Shown: positions 16,550 through 26,788 of the stretch, piece after piece
Layout of the letters: the number at the start of each line of letters is the position of its first letter
How positions within the stretch are numbered: the first letter of the stretch is position 1
Notes under the pieces: model-generated
Told to the model about the DNA's origin: nothing
The model's input: only the letters and a program-made list of their open reading frames with translations
The model's database searches: none
Program-made: the position numbers and the translations under genes
Assembly (NCBI RefSeq): GCF_018835585.1
Contig: NZ_JAHGVE010000010.1
Coordinates: 1 to 64,000 of the forward strand
Reading direction: 5' to 3'
Length of the DNA: 64,000 nucleotides
From: Pelorhabdus rhamnosifermentans
GTDB taxonomy: Bacteria; Bacillota; Negativicutes; UMGS1260

Positions 16550-17668
16550 TTGCTAGATAAAATTTTGCGGGTTTCCTTTACTGTGCTCGCAGCATTGGGT
16601 GGCTTAGTACTAACAGACCGGATGTATCCATCTTTCCAGGGTATGATTCATGTGGAATTTTTGAATTACGGTTTTTTTGGGATTACTTTAGCAACTTTGT
16701 TAACATTTGTTGTCGGCGGTTTACTGTTTGGTATGATTGGATTTTTACTTTCCCCCTATTTTATGAAACATCTTTGGAAATTTACTTATTGGGTAGAAGC
16801 TCGGTTGAATAAAATGCCTATCTATGATGTATTAGCTGGCTCAATTGGATTAGCGATTGGCCTTATTATCTCCAATTTATTGGGAGCGGCCTTATTACCT
16901 TTACCGATTGTTGGAAAATATTTACCGGGTTTGTTAAGTATTATTTTCGGTTATTTGGGCATTAATATAGCCATTCGTAAACGCGATGAGTTTGTTGCTG
17001 TATTTATGAGTATTCCGTGGGTAAACCGTGAAAAATCAAAAGAAAAGACAGCTGATTCCTATCCTTATAAAATACTTGATACGAGTGTCATTATTGATGG
17101 GCGTATCGCGGATATTTGTAAGAGCGGTTTTATAGAAGGTACGCTGCTCATTCCGAATTTTGTGCTTGAGGAATTACAACATATTGCTGATTCATCTGAT
17201 TTATTGAAGCGGAATCGTGGTAGGCGTGGACTGGATATTTTGAACCGCATGCAAAAAGAACTGGGTTTATTTGTACAAATTGATGATCATGATTTCGATG
17301 ATGTTACGGAAGTTGATGCTAAATTAGTCAAGTTAGGTCAGTTATTGCATGCCAAGGTCATTACGAATGATTATAACTTGAATAAGGTAGCGGAATTACA
17401 AGGTGTGTCAGTTTTAAATATTAACGAACTCTCTAATGCTGTGAAACCGGTTGTACTGCCTGGAGAAGAGATGGTGGTTCATATCGTCAAAGACGGCAAG
17501 GAAAACGGTCAAGGCGTTGCTTATTTGGATGATGGAACGATGATTGTTGTTGATGGTGGTAAAAAACATATTGGCGATACCATTGGAGTGTTAGTCACAT
17601 CGGTTCTTCAGACTGCTGCAGGACGAATGATTTTTGCGAAAATGAAAGCCTTTGAAAAAGCTCTGTAA
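16550..17668 (+). CDS. PIN/TRAM-domain membrane protein (YacL family)
   Basis: The 372-aa product has four hydrophobic N-terminal helices (about 1-145). A PIN nuclease-like domain follows (about 165-290) with the acidic residues in ILDTSVIIDGRIADI, LEELQ and ITNDYNLNKVA. The C-terminal TRAM RNA-binding domain (about 300-365) carries EEMVVHIVKDGKENGQGVAYLDDG. Family members are proposed membrane-bound RNases. TTG 16550 is the start because AAAGGAGGTG lies seven bases before it; the open frame upstream lacks such a site. It is followed after 27 bp by ispDF. Confidence 0.88.
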   Translation: MLDKILRVSFTVLAALGGLVLTDRMYPSFQGMIHVEFLNYGFFGITLATLLTFVVGGLLFGMIGFLLSPYFMKHLWKFTYWVEARLNKMPIYDVLAGSIGLAIGLIISNLLGAALLPLPIVGKYLPGLLSIIFGYLGINIAIRKRDEFVAVFMSIPWVNREKSKEKTADSYPYKILDTSVIIDGRIADICKSGFIEGTLLIPNFVLEELQHIADSSDLLKRNRGRRGLDILNRMQKELGLFVQIDDHDFDDVTEVDAKLVKLGQLLHAKVITNDYNLNKVAELQGVSVLNINELSNAVKPVVLPGEEMVVHIVKDGKENGQGVAYLDDGTMIVVDGGKKHIGDTIGVLVTSVLQTAAGRMIFAKMKAFEKAL

Positions 17669-17695
17669 TTCAAGTCATGATAAAGGAGAACTGAA

Positions 17696-18853
17696 ATGGT
17701 AACAGCAATTATTGCTGCTGCCGGTCAGGGAAAACGAATGGGCTTAAAGAGGAACAAGTTATTTGTTCCTCTTTTTCATGATTCCATTATTGTCCAAACC
17801 ATAAAGACATTAGCTCGTTCGTTATGGATTCATCAGCTGATCGTTGTAGCAGATCCTAAAGATAAAGTAGAAATTGAGCAAATTTTAGGCCAATGTAGAC
17901 TTACCAAACCTTGTCAGGTCGTGGCTGGCGGCAGTGAAAGACAGTATTCTATTGCTCATGCTTTAACTGTAGCTCCTGATAGTGGATTATTATTCATTCA
18001 TGATGGTGCACGTCCTCTCATTGATGAGGAAACAATTGAAAAAGTAATCAAAACTGCCGAAATGTGTCAGGCTGCTATTGTGGGTGTTCCTGTAAAAGAC
18101 ACAATTAAGTGCGTACAAAACGGCAGGATTGTTCATACGCCAGACAGAAAGCAGCTATGGGCTGTGCAAACACCACAGGTATTTGAAGCCAAACTGCTTA
18201 AGGCTGCTTACCGAACGGCTGATGAACAGCAATATTTAGGTACAGATGATGCTTCGCTCGTGGAAAGATTGGGAGTGAATGTAGTAATGGTAGAAGGAAA
18301 GTATGAAAATATTAAAATTACGACACCGAGCGATATGACAGTGGCCAGAGCCTTGCTGGCTCCGCCAACCCTTCCGCCGCGCGTTGGTTTTGGTTATGAT
18401 GTTCATGCGTTTTCCCAAGCTAGAAAGCTGATATTAGGCGGTGTAACGATCCCCGATCATGCAGGGCTTGCAGGCCATTCTGATGCCGATGTTTTGCTTC
18501 ATGCTATTACAGATGCTTTGCTAGGCGCTGTGGGAATGGGCGATATTGGTCAACATTTTCCTGATTCGGATGCCGCTTATAAGGGAATATCTAGTTTAGT
18601 TCTGCTTGGCAGGGCTTATGCATTACTTGAGGACCAGGCTTATGAGGTCTATAATATTGATGCAACCATTGTTGCTGAGCAGCCTAAGTTGGCTCCTTTT
18701 ATCAGTCGAATGAATCAAAATATAGCCAAACAACTGAACATAAGCTTTAAACAAGTCAATGTAAAAGCAACGACAACAGAGGGCTTAGGATTTGCAGGTA
18801 AAAAGGAAGGTATAGCCGCTTATGCCATCGTGTCTGTGATAAATAGAGGTTGA
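17696..18853 (+). CDS. ispDF: Bifunctional IspD/IspF enzyme of the MEP pathway
   Basis: A 385-aa fusion doing steps 3 and 5 of isoprenoid synthesis. The IspD part (about 1-220) shows [10 protein letters not shown] for CTP binding, FIHDGARPL, and TPQVF. The IspF part (about 227-385) shows GYDVHAF (metal-binding Asp/His), [20 protein letters not shown], and [15 protein letters not shown]. The intervening IspE step is supplied elsewhere. ATG 17696 has AAAGGAGA upstream. Domain fusion of IspD and IspF is known in several bacterial lineages. Confidence 0.95.
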   Translation: MVTAIIAAAGQGKRMGLKRNKLFVPLFHDSIIVQTIKTLARSLWIHQLIVVADPKDKVEIEQILGQCRLTKPCQVVAGGSERQYSIAHALTVAPDSGLLFIHDGARPLIDEETIEKVIKTAEMCQAAIVGVPVKDTIKCVQNGRIVHTPDRKQLWAVQTPQVFEAKLLKAAYRTADEQQYLGTDDASLVERLGVNVVMVEGKYENIKITTPSDMTVARALLAPPTLPPRVGFGYDVHAFSQARKLILGGVTIPDHAGLAGHSDADVLLHAITDALLGAVGMGDIGQHFPDSDAAYKGISSLVLLGRAYALLEDQAYEVYNIDATIVAEQPKLAPFISRMNQNIAKQLNISFKQVNVKATTTEGLGFAGKKEGIAAYAIVSVINRG

Positions 18854-18960
18854 AATGCACCGGTTCATGTATCCAAACTGTAAGTTAATTACATGGCATG
18901 TATAAAGAAACTAAAGCTACATATATTATGAGCAAAGCTGGCATTGAAGGAGGATTTCCG

Positions 18961-19245
18961 ATGAAAAGGGAACTCATTGTGGCATTTTTGCTTGTTGTAT
19001 TATCGACGTTATTCTATACTACGCCTGTGCAGGCTGAACAAGCCAATTTCAAGCTCAACGTTAGTTTCGTAAGGCAAAATGATGGAACAACGTCAGGGGA
19101 GCTTTGGTATAATGATCATGTCATTTGGCGGTTGACGGTGCTTGCCGATGGAGCTGAAATGGTAACCGGTCATGGGGAGAATAATACGGTTTTTGTTGCT
19201 CCTGATCTTAGTCATGGCTTTTTTTTACTAAAAATTTATCATTAG
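18961..19245 (+). CDS. Small secreted protein of unknown function
   Basis: A 94-aa protein with a clear signal peptide (MKREL, a hydrophobic core, then PVQA before residue 24). The mature part is about 70 residues and reads as beta-strand-rich (FKLNVSFVRQND, GELWYNDHVIWRLTV). I do not recognise the family. The frame is open from 18898, but ATG 18961 has GAAGGAGG at correct spacing and starts the signal peptide. It lies alone between ispDF and a terminator. Confidence 0.72.
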   Translation: MKRELIVAFLLVVLSTLFYTTPVQAEQANFKLNVSFVRQNDGTTSGELWYNDHVIWRLTVLADGAEMVTGHGENNTVFVAPDLSHGFFLLKIYH

Positions 19246-19267
19246 CGAATAATCTTATTTATTTTTC

Positions 19268-19320
19268 AGCGCTAATGCTTGTGGCCAGATAGAAAGGCCA
19301 TAAATTAGCGCTTTTCTTTT
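19268..19320 (+). terminator. Intrinsic terminator before gltX
   Basis: AGCGCTAAT pairs with ATTAGCGCT around an inner GTGGCC/GGCCAT stem, followed by TTTCTTTT. Confidence 0.82.
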
Positions 19321-19405
19321 GTGTTGTTTATTGCTTAGCAGCAGGAGGTTGCTAAAAAATCTCGAAATTAAATAGTTTATGAAGAAAATGGAGGTTCAAA
19401 AAGTG

Positions 19406-20872
19406 ATGGAACAACAACCTATTCGGGTGCGATTTGCCCCAAGTCCGACCGGTCCCTTTCATATCGGTGGAGCACGTTCGGCTTTATTTAACTGGTTACT
19501 GGCAAAAAAATTAGGCGGCACTTTCGTGCTTAGAATTGAAGATACAGATCTTGTGCGTTCGTCGCGTGAGTCAGAGGAAAATATTAAAGAAGCTCTGCAT
19601 TGGCTTGGTTTGTCGTGGGATGAGGGAATTGATGTAGGGGGGCCTTATGGCCCTTACCGTCAGACAGAGCGGTTCCCCATTTATAAAGAATATGCCGAAA
19701 AGTTACTTGCATCAGGACAGGCTTATTATTGTTATTGTACAGATGAAGAACTGGAAGCGGAACGGCAAGCTAAGCTTGCAAAAGGGGAAATGCCTATTTA
19801 CTCTGGTAAATGCCGTCATTTGTCAGAACAGGAAAAAGCGAAGTTAGTTGCGGAGGGTCGCAAACCAACCATTCGTTTCCATGTACCTCTAGATCAACAA
19901 ATTGTTTTACAGGATCTTGTACGTGGTCTCGTGTCATTTGAGTCAAATGGAGTAGGAGATTTTGTTATTGTAAAATCAGATGGTATCCCTGTCTATAATT
20001 TTGCTGTTGTTCTTGATGATAGCTTAATGAAGATTACTCATGTTATTCGTGCTGAAGAACATTTATCAAATACGCCGCGACAAATTGTACTTTATCAGGC
20101 ACTTGGTTTGCCGATACCGAAATTTGGACATATTTCGCTTATATTAGGAAAAGATCGTACAAAAATGAGCAAGCGCCATGGCGCTACATCTGTGCAGCAG
20201 TATAAAGATCTGGGGTATTTACCTGAAGCCATTGATAATTTTTTAGCACTTCTCGGCTGGGCTCCTTCTGGCGAACAGGAGATTTTTTCTTTGGAAGAAA
20301 TTACCAAACAATTTTCGATGGAACATGTTGCGAAAAATCCAGCTGTTTTTGATATTGATAAATTAAATTGGATTAATGCTCATTATATTCGGCAGGCCAC
20401 GTCAGAACGGGTATTGGAACTTGCTTGGCCTCATCTTGTAAAAGCAGGATATGTTGATGACGACGTGACGGAAGATAAACGAGCTTGGCTAGTGAAAGTG
20501 ACAACCGCTCTCAAGGGCTATATCAGCTACGGTGCTGAGCTTGCTGACCATATGGCCTTATTTTTTGAAGATGAATTTACTCTGGAAACAGAAGAAGCTA
20601 AAGCGGTACTTCAACATGAAAGCGTTCCTAAGGTTATACAACTTTTTGAAGAAAAACTGACAGCTTTGGAAGTTGTCGATGAGGCAGCTGTCAAAGGCAT
20701 TATGAAATCCTTAACAAAGGAACTGAAGTTGGGCGGAAAATATGTCTACATGCCGATTCGTGTTGCTCTTACAGGCAAGATGCATGGACCGGAATTGATT
20801 GAGATCATTCCACTTTTAGGGGTCGAGCGGACACTCACACGCATAAAACAGACTTTAGCGAAATATATTTGA
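19406..20872 (+). CDS. gltX: Glutamyl-tRNA synthetase
   Basis: Class I synthetase charging tRNA-Glu (and perhaps tRNA-Gln, if the amidotransferase pathway operates). The 488-aa product has the HIGH-type motif PSPTGPFHIGGARSALFN near residue 13 and the KMSKRHGATSV loop. The anticodon-binding helical domain follows. Three in-frame starts exist. ATG 19379 lacks a nearby site, while GGAGG at 19390-19394 serves GTG 19403 or ATG 19406; I use the latter. The stop codon lies inside the -35 box of the cysE promoter. Confidence 0.95.
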   Translation: MEQQPIRVRFAPSPTGPFHIGGARSALFNWLLAKKLGGTFVLRIEDTDLVRSSRESEENIKEALHWLGLSWDEGIDVGGPYGPYRQTERFPIYKEYAEKLLASGQAYYCYCTDEELEAERQAKLAKGEMPIYSGKCRHLSEQEKAKLVAEGRKPTIRFHVPLDQQIVLQDLVRGLVSFESNGVGDFVIVKSDGIPVYNFAVVLDDSLMKITHVIRAEEHLSNTPRQIVLYQALGLPIPKFGHISLILGKDRTKMSKRHGATSVQQYKDLGYLPEAIDNFLALLGWAPSGEQEIFSLEEITKQFSMEHVAKNPAVFDIDKLNWINAHYIRQATSERVLELAWPHLVKAGYVDDDVTEDKRAWLVKVTTALKGYISYGAELADHMALFFEDEFTLETEEAKAVLQHESVPKVIQLFEEKLTALEVVDEAAVKGIMKSLTKELKLGGKYVYMPIRVALTGKMHGPELIEIIPLLGVERTLTRIKQTLAKYI

Positions 20873-20898
20873 CACAGTGAACTACGAATCAGTATAAT
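20869..20898 (+). promoter_or_regulatory. Promoter of the cysE-cysS operon
   Basis: TTGACA (20869-20874), an 18-bp spacer and TATAAT (20893-20898). The gltX stop TGA (20870-20872) is part of the -35 box. Transcription would start near 20906, just upstream of the T-box. Confidence 0.85.
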
Positions 20899-20921
20899 AA
20901 CTTTAATAATTGTTATTAGCT

Positions 20922-21148
20922 ATGAACAGGAAAGTAAGTGCAGGTATTTCTACAGAGAGAAGCGACCCAGGCTGAAAGTTGCTTCGGAAGAAATGCGCCC
21001 AAGTGCACCTGGAAGCTTGAAAGCTGAACTAAAATCTAGTAGGCTTTTACGATTCGGCCTCGTTATCGGCTGTCTAGTGGGTTCGTTATGAACCAAACAG
21101 AGTGGGACCACGGACCACCGTCTCTGTATGAGAGGGTGGTCTTTTTCT
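20922..21148 (+). ncRNA. T-box riboswitch, cysteine specific
   Basis: tRNA-sensing leader of cysE-cysS. Stem I is readable: the lower stem CAGGT/ACCTG, the upper stem ATTTCT/AGAAAT, and the specifier loop between them. TGC (21004-21006) sits immediately 5' of the lower stem, where the specifier codon belongs, and reads Cys. The T-box sequence GAGTGGGACCACGG lies at about 21100-21113. The terminator stem GACCACC/GGTGGTC followed by five T (21113-21146) competes with the antiterminator. Uncharged tRNA-Cys would allow read-through. Confidence 0.92.
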
Positions 21149-21170
21149 ATGATCATGAAGGAGGATTACT

Positions 21171-21902
21171 ATGTTTAAGCGATTGAAACGAGATATTCGC
21201 GTTGTTTTTGCTCGCGATCCCGCTGCTAGAAGTGTTTTGGAAGTGTTATTTTGTTATCCTGGTCTCCATGCGATCTGGTTTCACCGTATTAGCCATTTTT
21301 TATATTTAAAGGGATGGATTTTGGTACCACGTCTTATTTCTAATTTCAGCCGTTTTTTGACAGGTATTGAGATTCATCCAGGCGCGACAATTGGAGAAGG
21401 ATTTTTTATTGACCATGGCACTGGCGTTGTCATTGGTGAAACAGCGGAAGTCGGCAATAATGTGACACTTTATCAAGGTGTCACGCTTGGCGGTACAGGA
21501 AAGGAAAAGGGGAAGCGCCATCCGACCATTGGCAATCATGTTGTTGTTGCAAGCGGAGCTAAGGTACTCGGATCTTTTTTTGTCGGTGATTATTCTAAAA
21601 TTGGGGCGGGTTCTGTTGTATTGAAAGAAGTGCCGCCTTATTCGACTGTCGTGGGGATTCCTGGCACGGTTGTTTGCCGTTATGGGAAAAAGATTGAACA
21701 ATTGCGTGATCCTCATGAGTCTGATGATGTAGATGACATTGATGAGGAAGATGTGGGCGATGACTTAGAGCATGGTGATTTGCCTGATCCTATCACAGAA
21801 ATGATGATGTGTATGCAGCGGCATATTAACCGATTAGAAGCGCGGCTGGAGCAAGTAGAGCACAAAGAGGAGCTGATCAAGCATGACAATGAAAGTATAT
21901 AA
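21171..21902 (+). CDS. cysE: Serine O-acetyltransferase
   Basis: Acetylates serine to O-acetylserine, the first step of cysteine synthesis. The 243-aa product has an N-terminal helical part and a left-handed beta-helix ([55 protein letters not shown]). His in DHGTG is catalytic in the family. The C-terminus is extended by an acidic stretch ([14 protein letters not shown]) and a helix, beyond the short SAT form. The T-box upstream and cysS downstream (20-base overlap) tie it to cysteine supply for translation. Confidence 0.94.
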   Translation: MFKRLKRDIRVVFARDPAARSVLEVLFCYPGLHAIWFHRISHFLYLKGWILVPRLISNFSRFLTGIEIHPGATIGEGFFIDHGTGVVIGETAEVGNNVTLYQGVTLGGTGKEKGKRHPTIGNHVVVASGAKVLGSFFVGDYSKIGAGSVVLKEVPPYSTVVGIPGTVVCRYGKKIEQLRDPHESDDVDDIDEEDVGDDLEHGDLPDPITEMMMCMQRHINRLEARLEQVEHKEELIKHDNESI

Positions 21903-23325
21903 TACGCTGACAAGACAAAAAGAAACCTTTGTACCTGTAGAGCCTGGTAAGGTGAAAATTTATGTTTGCGGTGTAACACCTTACAATCATCCGCACATTG
22001 GTAATGCCCGACCTTTTGTGACGTGGGATGTTATTCGTCGGTACTTCGTCTACCTGGGCTATGATGTACAGTATGTACAAAATTTTACGGATGTTGATGA
22101 CAAAATTATTAATGCAGCCAACACAGAAAATGTGAGTTGGGATGTCATTGCCAATCGCTATATTGCCTCATATTTTGAGATTATGGATTCCCTTGGGGTA
22201 AAGCGGGCGGACGTTTATCCGCGTGTTTCTGAACATATTCCGGAGATTATTGATGTTGTACAGAAATTGATTGATAAGGGGTTTGCCTACGTAATTGATG
22301 GCGATGTTTATTATAAAATAACGGCTTTTGACGATTACGGACATTTAAGTGGGCGGTCTCTCGATGATATGCAGGCAGGTGCACGCGTAGATATTGATGA
22401 TCGGAAGGAGAATCCCATGGACTTTGCTTTATGGAAGAGTGCTAAACCAGGTGAACCTGCTTGGGAGAGTCCGTGGGGACAGGGAAGACCGGGCTGGCAT
22501 ATTGAATGCTCTGCCATGTCGATTAAATATTTAGGCGAAACATTTGATTTTCATGGCGGTGGCAGTGATTTGATTTTCCCTCATCATGAAAATGAAATTG
22601 CTCAGTCTGAGGCCTATACAGGAAAGCCTTTTGTGCACTATTGGCTGCACAATGGTTTTATTACAGTCAATGAGGAAAAAATGAGCAAATCGTTAGGAAA
22701 TTTTTTCCTTGTGCAGGATATTACCAAGCATTATTCGCCAGCTGTTTTGCGGTTTTTCCTTATTGCCACGCATTACCGTAGTCCTCTTGATTTTAGTGAT
22801 GAACGGCTGAGCGAGGAGGCACGTGGTTTGGAACGTCTCACAGCTGCTTATGAGACGCTTACTTATTTGAAAACTTTATCCCATGATGGTCCAAGTGCAG
22901 ATTCGGCGGCCTTTGTGGCAGCTGCTAAACAGGCTGAAGCTGATTTTATTGAAGCTATGAATGATGATTTTAATACATCACTGGCTGTCAGTGCGCTTTT
23001 TAATTTGGCCAAAGAGATAAATATTTATCATAGTAAGGTGGTCTCGGAAAAGTCAGGTAATGATGCCCGGGCTGTAGAGACTGTTATGACCTGTTATGCG
23101 CGCCTTGCTGATGTTTTGGGATTGAAAGAAGCATTTGTGTCAAACACGACAGTAGGTGCTGATGCTGAGCTTACTCAGGGGCTGATGGATCTCATTTTGT
23201 CGATACGGGCTGAAGCACGCCAAAAGAAAGACTGGGCGACAGCTGACAAAATTCGTGATGCCCTTGGTCAATTAAATATTATCGTGGAAGATTCGCCTCA
23301 GGGAGCTAGGTGGAAAAAACAGTGA
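21883..23325 (+). CDS. cysS: Cysteinyl-tRNA synthetase
   Basis: Class I synthetase of 480 aa. [19 protein letters not shown] holds the zinc Cys and the HIGH motif, [10 protein letters not shown] supplies further zinc ligands, and KMSKSLGNF is the KMSKS loop. The anticodon-binding domain follows. The start overlaps cysE; ATG 21889 is an alternative two codons later. The T-box 700 bp upstream controls both genes. Confidence 0.95.
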   Translation: MTMKVYNTLTRQKETFVPVEPGKVKIYVCGVTPYNHPHIGNARPFVTWDVIRRYFVYLGYDVQYVQNFTDVDDKIINAANTENVSWDVIANRYIASYFEIMDSLGVKRADVYPRVSEHIPEIIDVVQKLIDKGFAYVIDGDVYYKITAFDDYGHLSGRSLDDMQAGARVDIDDRKENPMDFALWKSAKPGEPAWESPWGQGRPGWHIECSAMSIKYLGETFDFHGGGSDLIFPHHENEIAQSEAYTGKPFVHYWLHNGFITVNEEKMSKSLGNFFLVQDITKHYSPAVLRFFLIATHYRSPLDFSDERLSEEARGLERLTAAYETLTYLKTLSHDGPSADSAAFVAAAKQAEADFIEAMNDDFNTSLAVSALFNLAKEINIYHSKVVSEKSGNDARAVETVMTCYARLADVLGLKEAFVSNTTVGADAELTQGLMDLILSIRAEARQKKDWATADKIRDALGQLNIIVEDSPQGARWKKQ

Positions 23326-23804
23326 ATTTCGCACAGTTTCGTCATTTGAAGAAACAAGCTTTGATTCTGGACTCCAATGGAAATCCGCAAAAAAAGTATG
23401 ACAAGTGTGACGTGAAAATGCTGTCTCCCCTTGTTCTAGCCTATGTTGGGGATGCTTTCTTTGATCTGTTTATTCGTATTCGTCTGCTTGATTTTGAACA
23501 AAGCAAGGTGCGTATTCTTCATGATTATGATGCCGTCATCGTGTCGGCTACCATGCAGTCACTGGCTTTTCAAGAAATGGAAGACAATTTGACAGAGGAA
23601 GAAAAGTCCATAGTGAGGCGGGGGCGTAATGCCAAGTCGAATGTTCCTAAGAGTGCCACTGTCCGTGATTATCGAATAAGCACGGGTTTTGAAGCATTAT
23701 TAGGATATCTGTATTTGACCGAAAATATTGAGCGATTAAACGAAATTTCCGAAACAGCATTTGTCGTTATTTCCCGAGCAATAGCAGAAAAAGCAAAATC
23801 ATGA
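23310..23804 (+). CDS. mrnC: Mini-ribonuclease III
   Basis: Dimeric RNase III catalytic domain without the dsRNA-binding domain; in Bacillus it matures 23S rRNA ends. The 164-aa product shows LAYVGDAFFDLFIR (the D of the metal site), RRGRNAKSN, and YRISTGFEALLGYLYL with the second acidic cluster. GTG 23310 follows GGGAGC and overlaps cysS by 16 bases; GTG 23322 is a possible alternative. cysS-mrnC-rlmB is a common Firmicute order. Confidence 0.92.
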   Translation: MEKTVNFAQFRHLKKQALILDSNGNPQKKYDKCDVKMLSPLVLAYVGDAFFDLFIRIRLLDFEQSKVRILHDYDAVIVSATMQSLAFQEMEDNLTEEEKSIVRRGRNAKSNVPKSATVRDYRISTGFEALLGYLYLTENIERLNEISETAFVVISRAIAEKAKS

Positions 23805-23840
23805 AATAAATAATTTGAAAAGAAAATGAGGGGTAAAAAG

Positions 23841-24542
23841 ATGAAAGTAACACTTTGTGGCTATACGCCACAACCGGAAAAAACCGTAGCCATGGCTGCA
23901 AGGCTTTGTTATTCGCCGATTGGCGCAGCCGAACTAGCTGAAAACATGACAGATAAACAAGTGACAAACTTAGTGAATAAAATTGCGGATCTCGGTCATT
24001 TGTCGACAATTGAACATGTTAGCTTTACTTTTGCTATTGAAGGCGTTTCCAGAGTGCTCAGTCATCAACTTGTGAGACACAGAATCGCTTCCTATTCCCA
24101 ACAGTCACAGCGGTATGTAAAGGAGCATGATTTCGAATATATTATTCCCCCGTCCATTGCTGCCAATGATCTTGCGTTGAAACGGTATGAAACATTGATG
24201 AACACCATTCGTGAGACCTATAATGAACTTGTTGAACTAGGTGTTCATCAAGAAGACGCTAGGTATGTGCTAGCCAATGGAACGGAAACAAAAATTGTTG
24301 TCACAATGAATGCAAGGTCTTTGATGCACTTTTTTCAGCTTCGCTGTTGCAGCAGGGCGCAATGGGAGATTAGGCAGTTAGCCTATCTCATGCGGGACGA
24401 AGTTAGAAAGGTTGCACCGCTGTTATTTAAAAAAGCCGGACCCGCTTGTGAGACTGATGATTACTGCAGTGAAGGAAACATGACTTGCGGCAGGCTGGAA
24501 AAACTGCGTGCCAATCATTTGAATGAAATACATAGCTTGTGA
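23841..24542 (+). CDS. thyX: Flavin-dependent thymidylate synthase ThyX
   Basis: Makes dTMP from dUMP with FAD and methylenetetrahydrofolate. The 233-aa product carries the ThyX signature [13 protein letters not shown] (residues 79-91). Downstream, [21 protein letters not shown] holds the conserved dUMP-binding Arg region. ATG 23841 has GAGGGG upstream; the frame is open from 23826. It sits between mrnC and rlmB, as in many Clostridia. Confidence 0.95.
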   Translation: MKVTLCGYTPQPEKTVAMAARLCYSPIGAAELAENMTDKQVTNLVNKIADLGHLSTIEHVSFTFAIEGVSRVLSHQLVRHRIASYSQQSQRYVKEHDFEYIIPPSIAANDLALKRYETLMNTIRETYNELVELGVHQEDARYVLANGTETKIVVTMNARSLMHFFQLRCCSRAQWEIRQLAYLMRDEVRKVAPLLFKKAGPACETDDYCSEGNMTCGRLEKLRANHLNEIHSL

Positions 24543-24593
24543 GAAGCCGGGCAAAACTATTAAGTATCGTCAGGTAACTGAGGAGGAATTCCT

Positions 24594-25334
24594 GTGTCAG
24601 AAGAAGTTATTATTGGCCGAAATAGTGTGGCTGAAGTCATTAAAAGCGGTCGCTCCATAAACAAGGTTCTTGTAGCCAAAGGGGATAGACAAGGCTCTCT
24701 CAAACAAATTGTAGGTCAGGCGTTAAAGAAGGGGCTACTAGTCCAAGAAGTGGATCACGCCAAGCTCGACTCCCTTGCGGAAGGCCAGAATCATCAGGGC
24801 ATTATTGCTTATGCGGCACCCATTCAGTTTGTTGATGTGGCACAAATGCTACAGAATGCTGCAAACAAAGGGGAACAGGCTTTTTTGGTTCTCCTTGATG
24901 AATTGGAGGATCCTCATAATGTTGGTGCCATTATTCGAACTGCCGATGGAGCGGGTTGCCATGGCTTACTTCTACCTAAGCGGCGGACAGCCCCTATTTC
25001 GTCTACAGTAGCTAAGATATCATCTGGGGCTGTGGAGTATGTACCTATTGCCCAGATTGGCAATGTGTCGCAAACAATTAAATCGCTGAAAAAGCAAGGC
25101 GTGTGGGTAGTCGGCGCGGATATGGACGGTGAAAAAAACTACTATGATGCTGATTTGACGGGGCCCATTGTTGTTGTTGTTGGCAACGAGGGTCAGGGAC
25201 TCAGCCGCCTAATAAAAGAAAATTGCGACATTTTGGTAAAAATACCCATGAAAGGACACATGACTTCGCTTAATGCATCAGTTGCCTGTTCATTACTGCT
25301 CTATGAAGTATGCAGACAACGGGAGTTGAAATAA
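24594..25334 (+). CDS. rlmB: 23S rRNA 2'-O-methyltransferase RlmB (SpoU family)
   Basis: 246 aa. The N-terminal substrate-binding domain (about 1-75, IIGRNSVAEVIKSGR) is followed by a SPOUT knot domain. The three motifs are LDELEDPHNVGAIIRTADGAG, IVVVVGNEGQGLSRL and MTSLNASVACSLLLYE. The family methylates G2251 (E. coli numbering) in the peptidyl-transferase loop. The start is GTG 24594 behind AGGAGG. A TrmH-type tRNA target cannot be fully excluded. Confidence 0.9.
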   Translation: MSEEVIIGRNSVAEVIKSGRSINKVLVAKGDRQGSLKQIVGQALKKGLLVQEVDHAKLDSLAEGQNHQGIIAYAAPIQFVDVAQMLQNAANKGEQAFLVLLDELEDPHNVGAIIRTADGAGCHGLLLPKRRTAPISSTVAKISSGAVEYVPIAQIGNVSQTIKSLKKQGVWVVGADMDGEKNYYDADLTGPIVVVVGNEGQGLSRLIKENCDILVKIPMKGHMTSLNASVACSLLLYEVCRQRELK

Positions 25335-25336
25335 TA

Positions 25337-26695
25337 TTGAAACGATGCTGTTATGTTAGTGTAGCGTTGGTGCTCTTGTTATTTACGGGTGGATTTATTT
25401 TTGTTTGGCCCCTTGTGGCAGGCAAAGTATATGCTGGTGTCACAGTAGAGGGTGTGGCAATGAGTGGTCTTACTATAGACGAGGTGAAAAATCTGCTCTG
25501 CCTATGGCGCGATGAACAAGCAACACAGCAACCCTTTAGTGTATATTATGGTGAAAAAGTTTTTCCTCTTGCCCCTCAAACTGTGGACTATGACGTGGAT
25601 GTCGACGCGACAGCCGATGAGGTGATGCGTTGGGGGCGAAAGGGAAGTTTATTCGAGCGTGTTCAGTACATTTGTCAAGCAGAGCTGCGTGGTCATTCTG
25701 TTTCACTGCGCAGTCATTATAGCGAACAAAAATTAGAGAACCTTATTGAGAATTGGCGCGAAAGCATAGATAAGGCGCCTCGAAATGCTGGTTTTAGTAT
25801 TTTGCACGGCGGCATGATTCACGAAGAAACGGGGCATAAACTTGAAACGAGTTCATTAAAGACCCTGATTGTCCAGGCACTCAATCAATCGTCTGGACCC
25901 AAGACGTTAGCCCTTCCTGTTACTCCTCTTTATCCTGAGTTAACGACGGGTGAACTTGCACAAACAGGATTAAAAGAGTTACTTGCCACTTTCACAACAA
26001 CATTTAATGCTGATGACCGTAATCGTTCTATGAATATTGGCATTGCAGCTAACAAAATTAACGGACATATTATTTATGCTCATGAAACTTTTTCTTTTAA
26101 CGATGCTGTAGGACCGAGAGATAAAGAGCACGGGTTTAAAGAAGCCATGGAAATTGTGGACAATGCCTATGTTCCTGGTATTGGCGGGGGAATTTGTCAA
26201 GTTTCTTCTACTCTCTATAATGTAGCGCTATTGGCAAACCTGTCTATTGTTGAACGTTATAACCATTCAAAACCCCTCGGCTATGTAGGACTTGGCAGGG
26301 ATGCTACGGTTGCTTATGGAACGTTAGACTTTAAATTTACCAATGATTTTCCTTTCCCTGTCATGATTGTTGCAGAAGTGCAGGATAATGAATTATGTAT
26401 CGGCTTGTTCGGGACAACGAAGCCGACCAGTGAAACCGTAAAAATTGTGACTGAGAATCAGCAGGTTATTTCACCCGCTATTGTGAGAAAACAAGATAAT
26501 GCTTTGCTGCTTGGCGAAACAGAGCTGGATAAACAGGGGAAACCAGGTTATGAGGTGACGACAGTCCGCGTCGTTGAGCAGGATGGTAGTACAATAAAAC
26601 GTGAAATTATTGCAACAGACAAATATCTTCCCGAAAATACAGTTGTCAAATTCGGTACAAAAATGCCCGATTTTTCTTTGAAAAGTACTTACTAG
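25337..26695 (+). CDS. VanW-family protein with peptidoglycan-binding-like domain
   Basis: 452 aa, one N-terminal membrane helix (about 8-30), external. It has a YoaR-like/PG-binding-4 type domain (about 35-220), a VanW domain (about 225-370; FSFNDAVGPRDKEHGFKEA, VPGIGGGICQVSSTLYNVALLANL, RYNHSKPLGYVGLGRDATV) and a C-terminal beta-rich region likely of G5 type. Exact function is unknown; such proteins are thought to act on the cell wall. The frame opens at ATG 25310 inside rlmB, but TTG 25337 with GGGAG upstream gives a cleaner start. The name does not imply vancomycin resistance. Confidence 0.82.
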   Translation: MKRCCYVSVALVLLLFTGGFIFVWPLVAGKVYAGVTVEGVAMSGLTIDEVKNLLCLWRDEQATQQPFSVYYGEKVFPLAPQTVDYDVDVDATADEVMRWGRKGSLFERVQYICQAELRGHSVSLRSHYSEQKLENLIENWRESIDKAPRNAGFSILHGGMIHEETGHKLETSSLKTLIVQALNQSSGPKTLALPVTPLYPELTTGELAQTGLKELLATFTTTFNADDRNRSMNIGIAANKINGHIIYAHETFSFNDAVGPRDKEHGFKEAMEIVDNAYVPGIGGGICQVSSTLYNVALLANLSIVERYNHSKPLGYVGLGRDATVAYGTLDFKFTNDFPFPVMIVAEVQDNELCIGLFGTTKPTSETVKIVTENQQVISPAIVRKQDNALLLGETELDKQGKPGYEVTTVRVVEQDGSTIKREIIATDKYLPENTVVKFGTKMPDFSLKSTY

Positions 26696-26722
26696 GCGAT
26701 GAGTAAGCAATGAAAATTTTAT

Positions 26723-26757
26723 TCCCGTCTAAAGTGAAAAATGTATTTTAGACGGGG
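26723..26757. repeat. Inverted repeat between the VanW gene and the NYN gene
   Basis: CCCGTCTAAA and TTTTAGACGGG form an 11-bp stem with a 13-base loop. No T-tract follows. It may be a weak terminator or processing stem. Confidence 0.5.
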
Positions 26758-26788
26758 ATATGATAATGGAGTAAAATGGGAGAAGAAA

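Noticed and set aside
16546-16560. Leader peptide ATG-TTT-GCT-AGA-TAA upstream of yacL
   Set aside because: It is four codons long, only three bases from the ribosome site, and overlaps the better-supported TTG start.
25337-26695. Vancomycin resistance
   Set aside because: VanW-domain proteins are widespread in Firmicutes and no vanHAX or vanRS genes are near.
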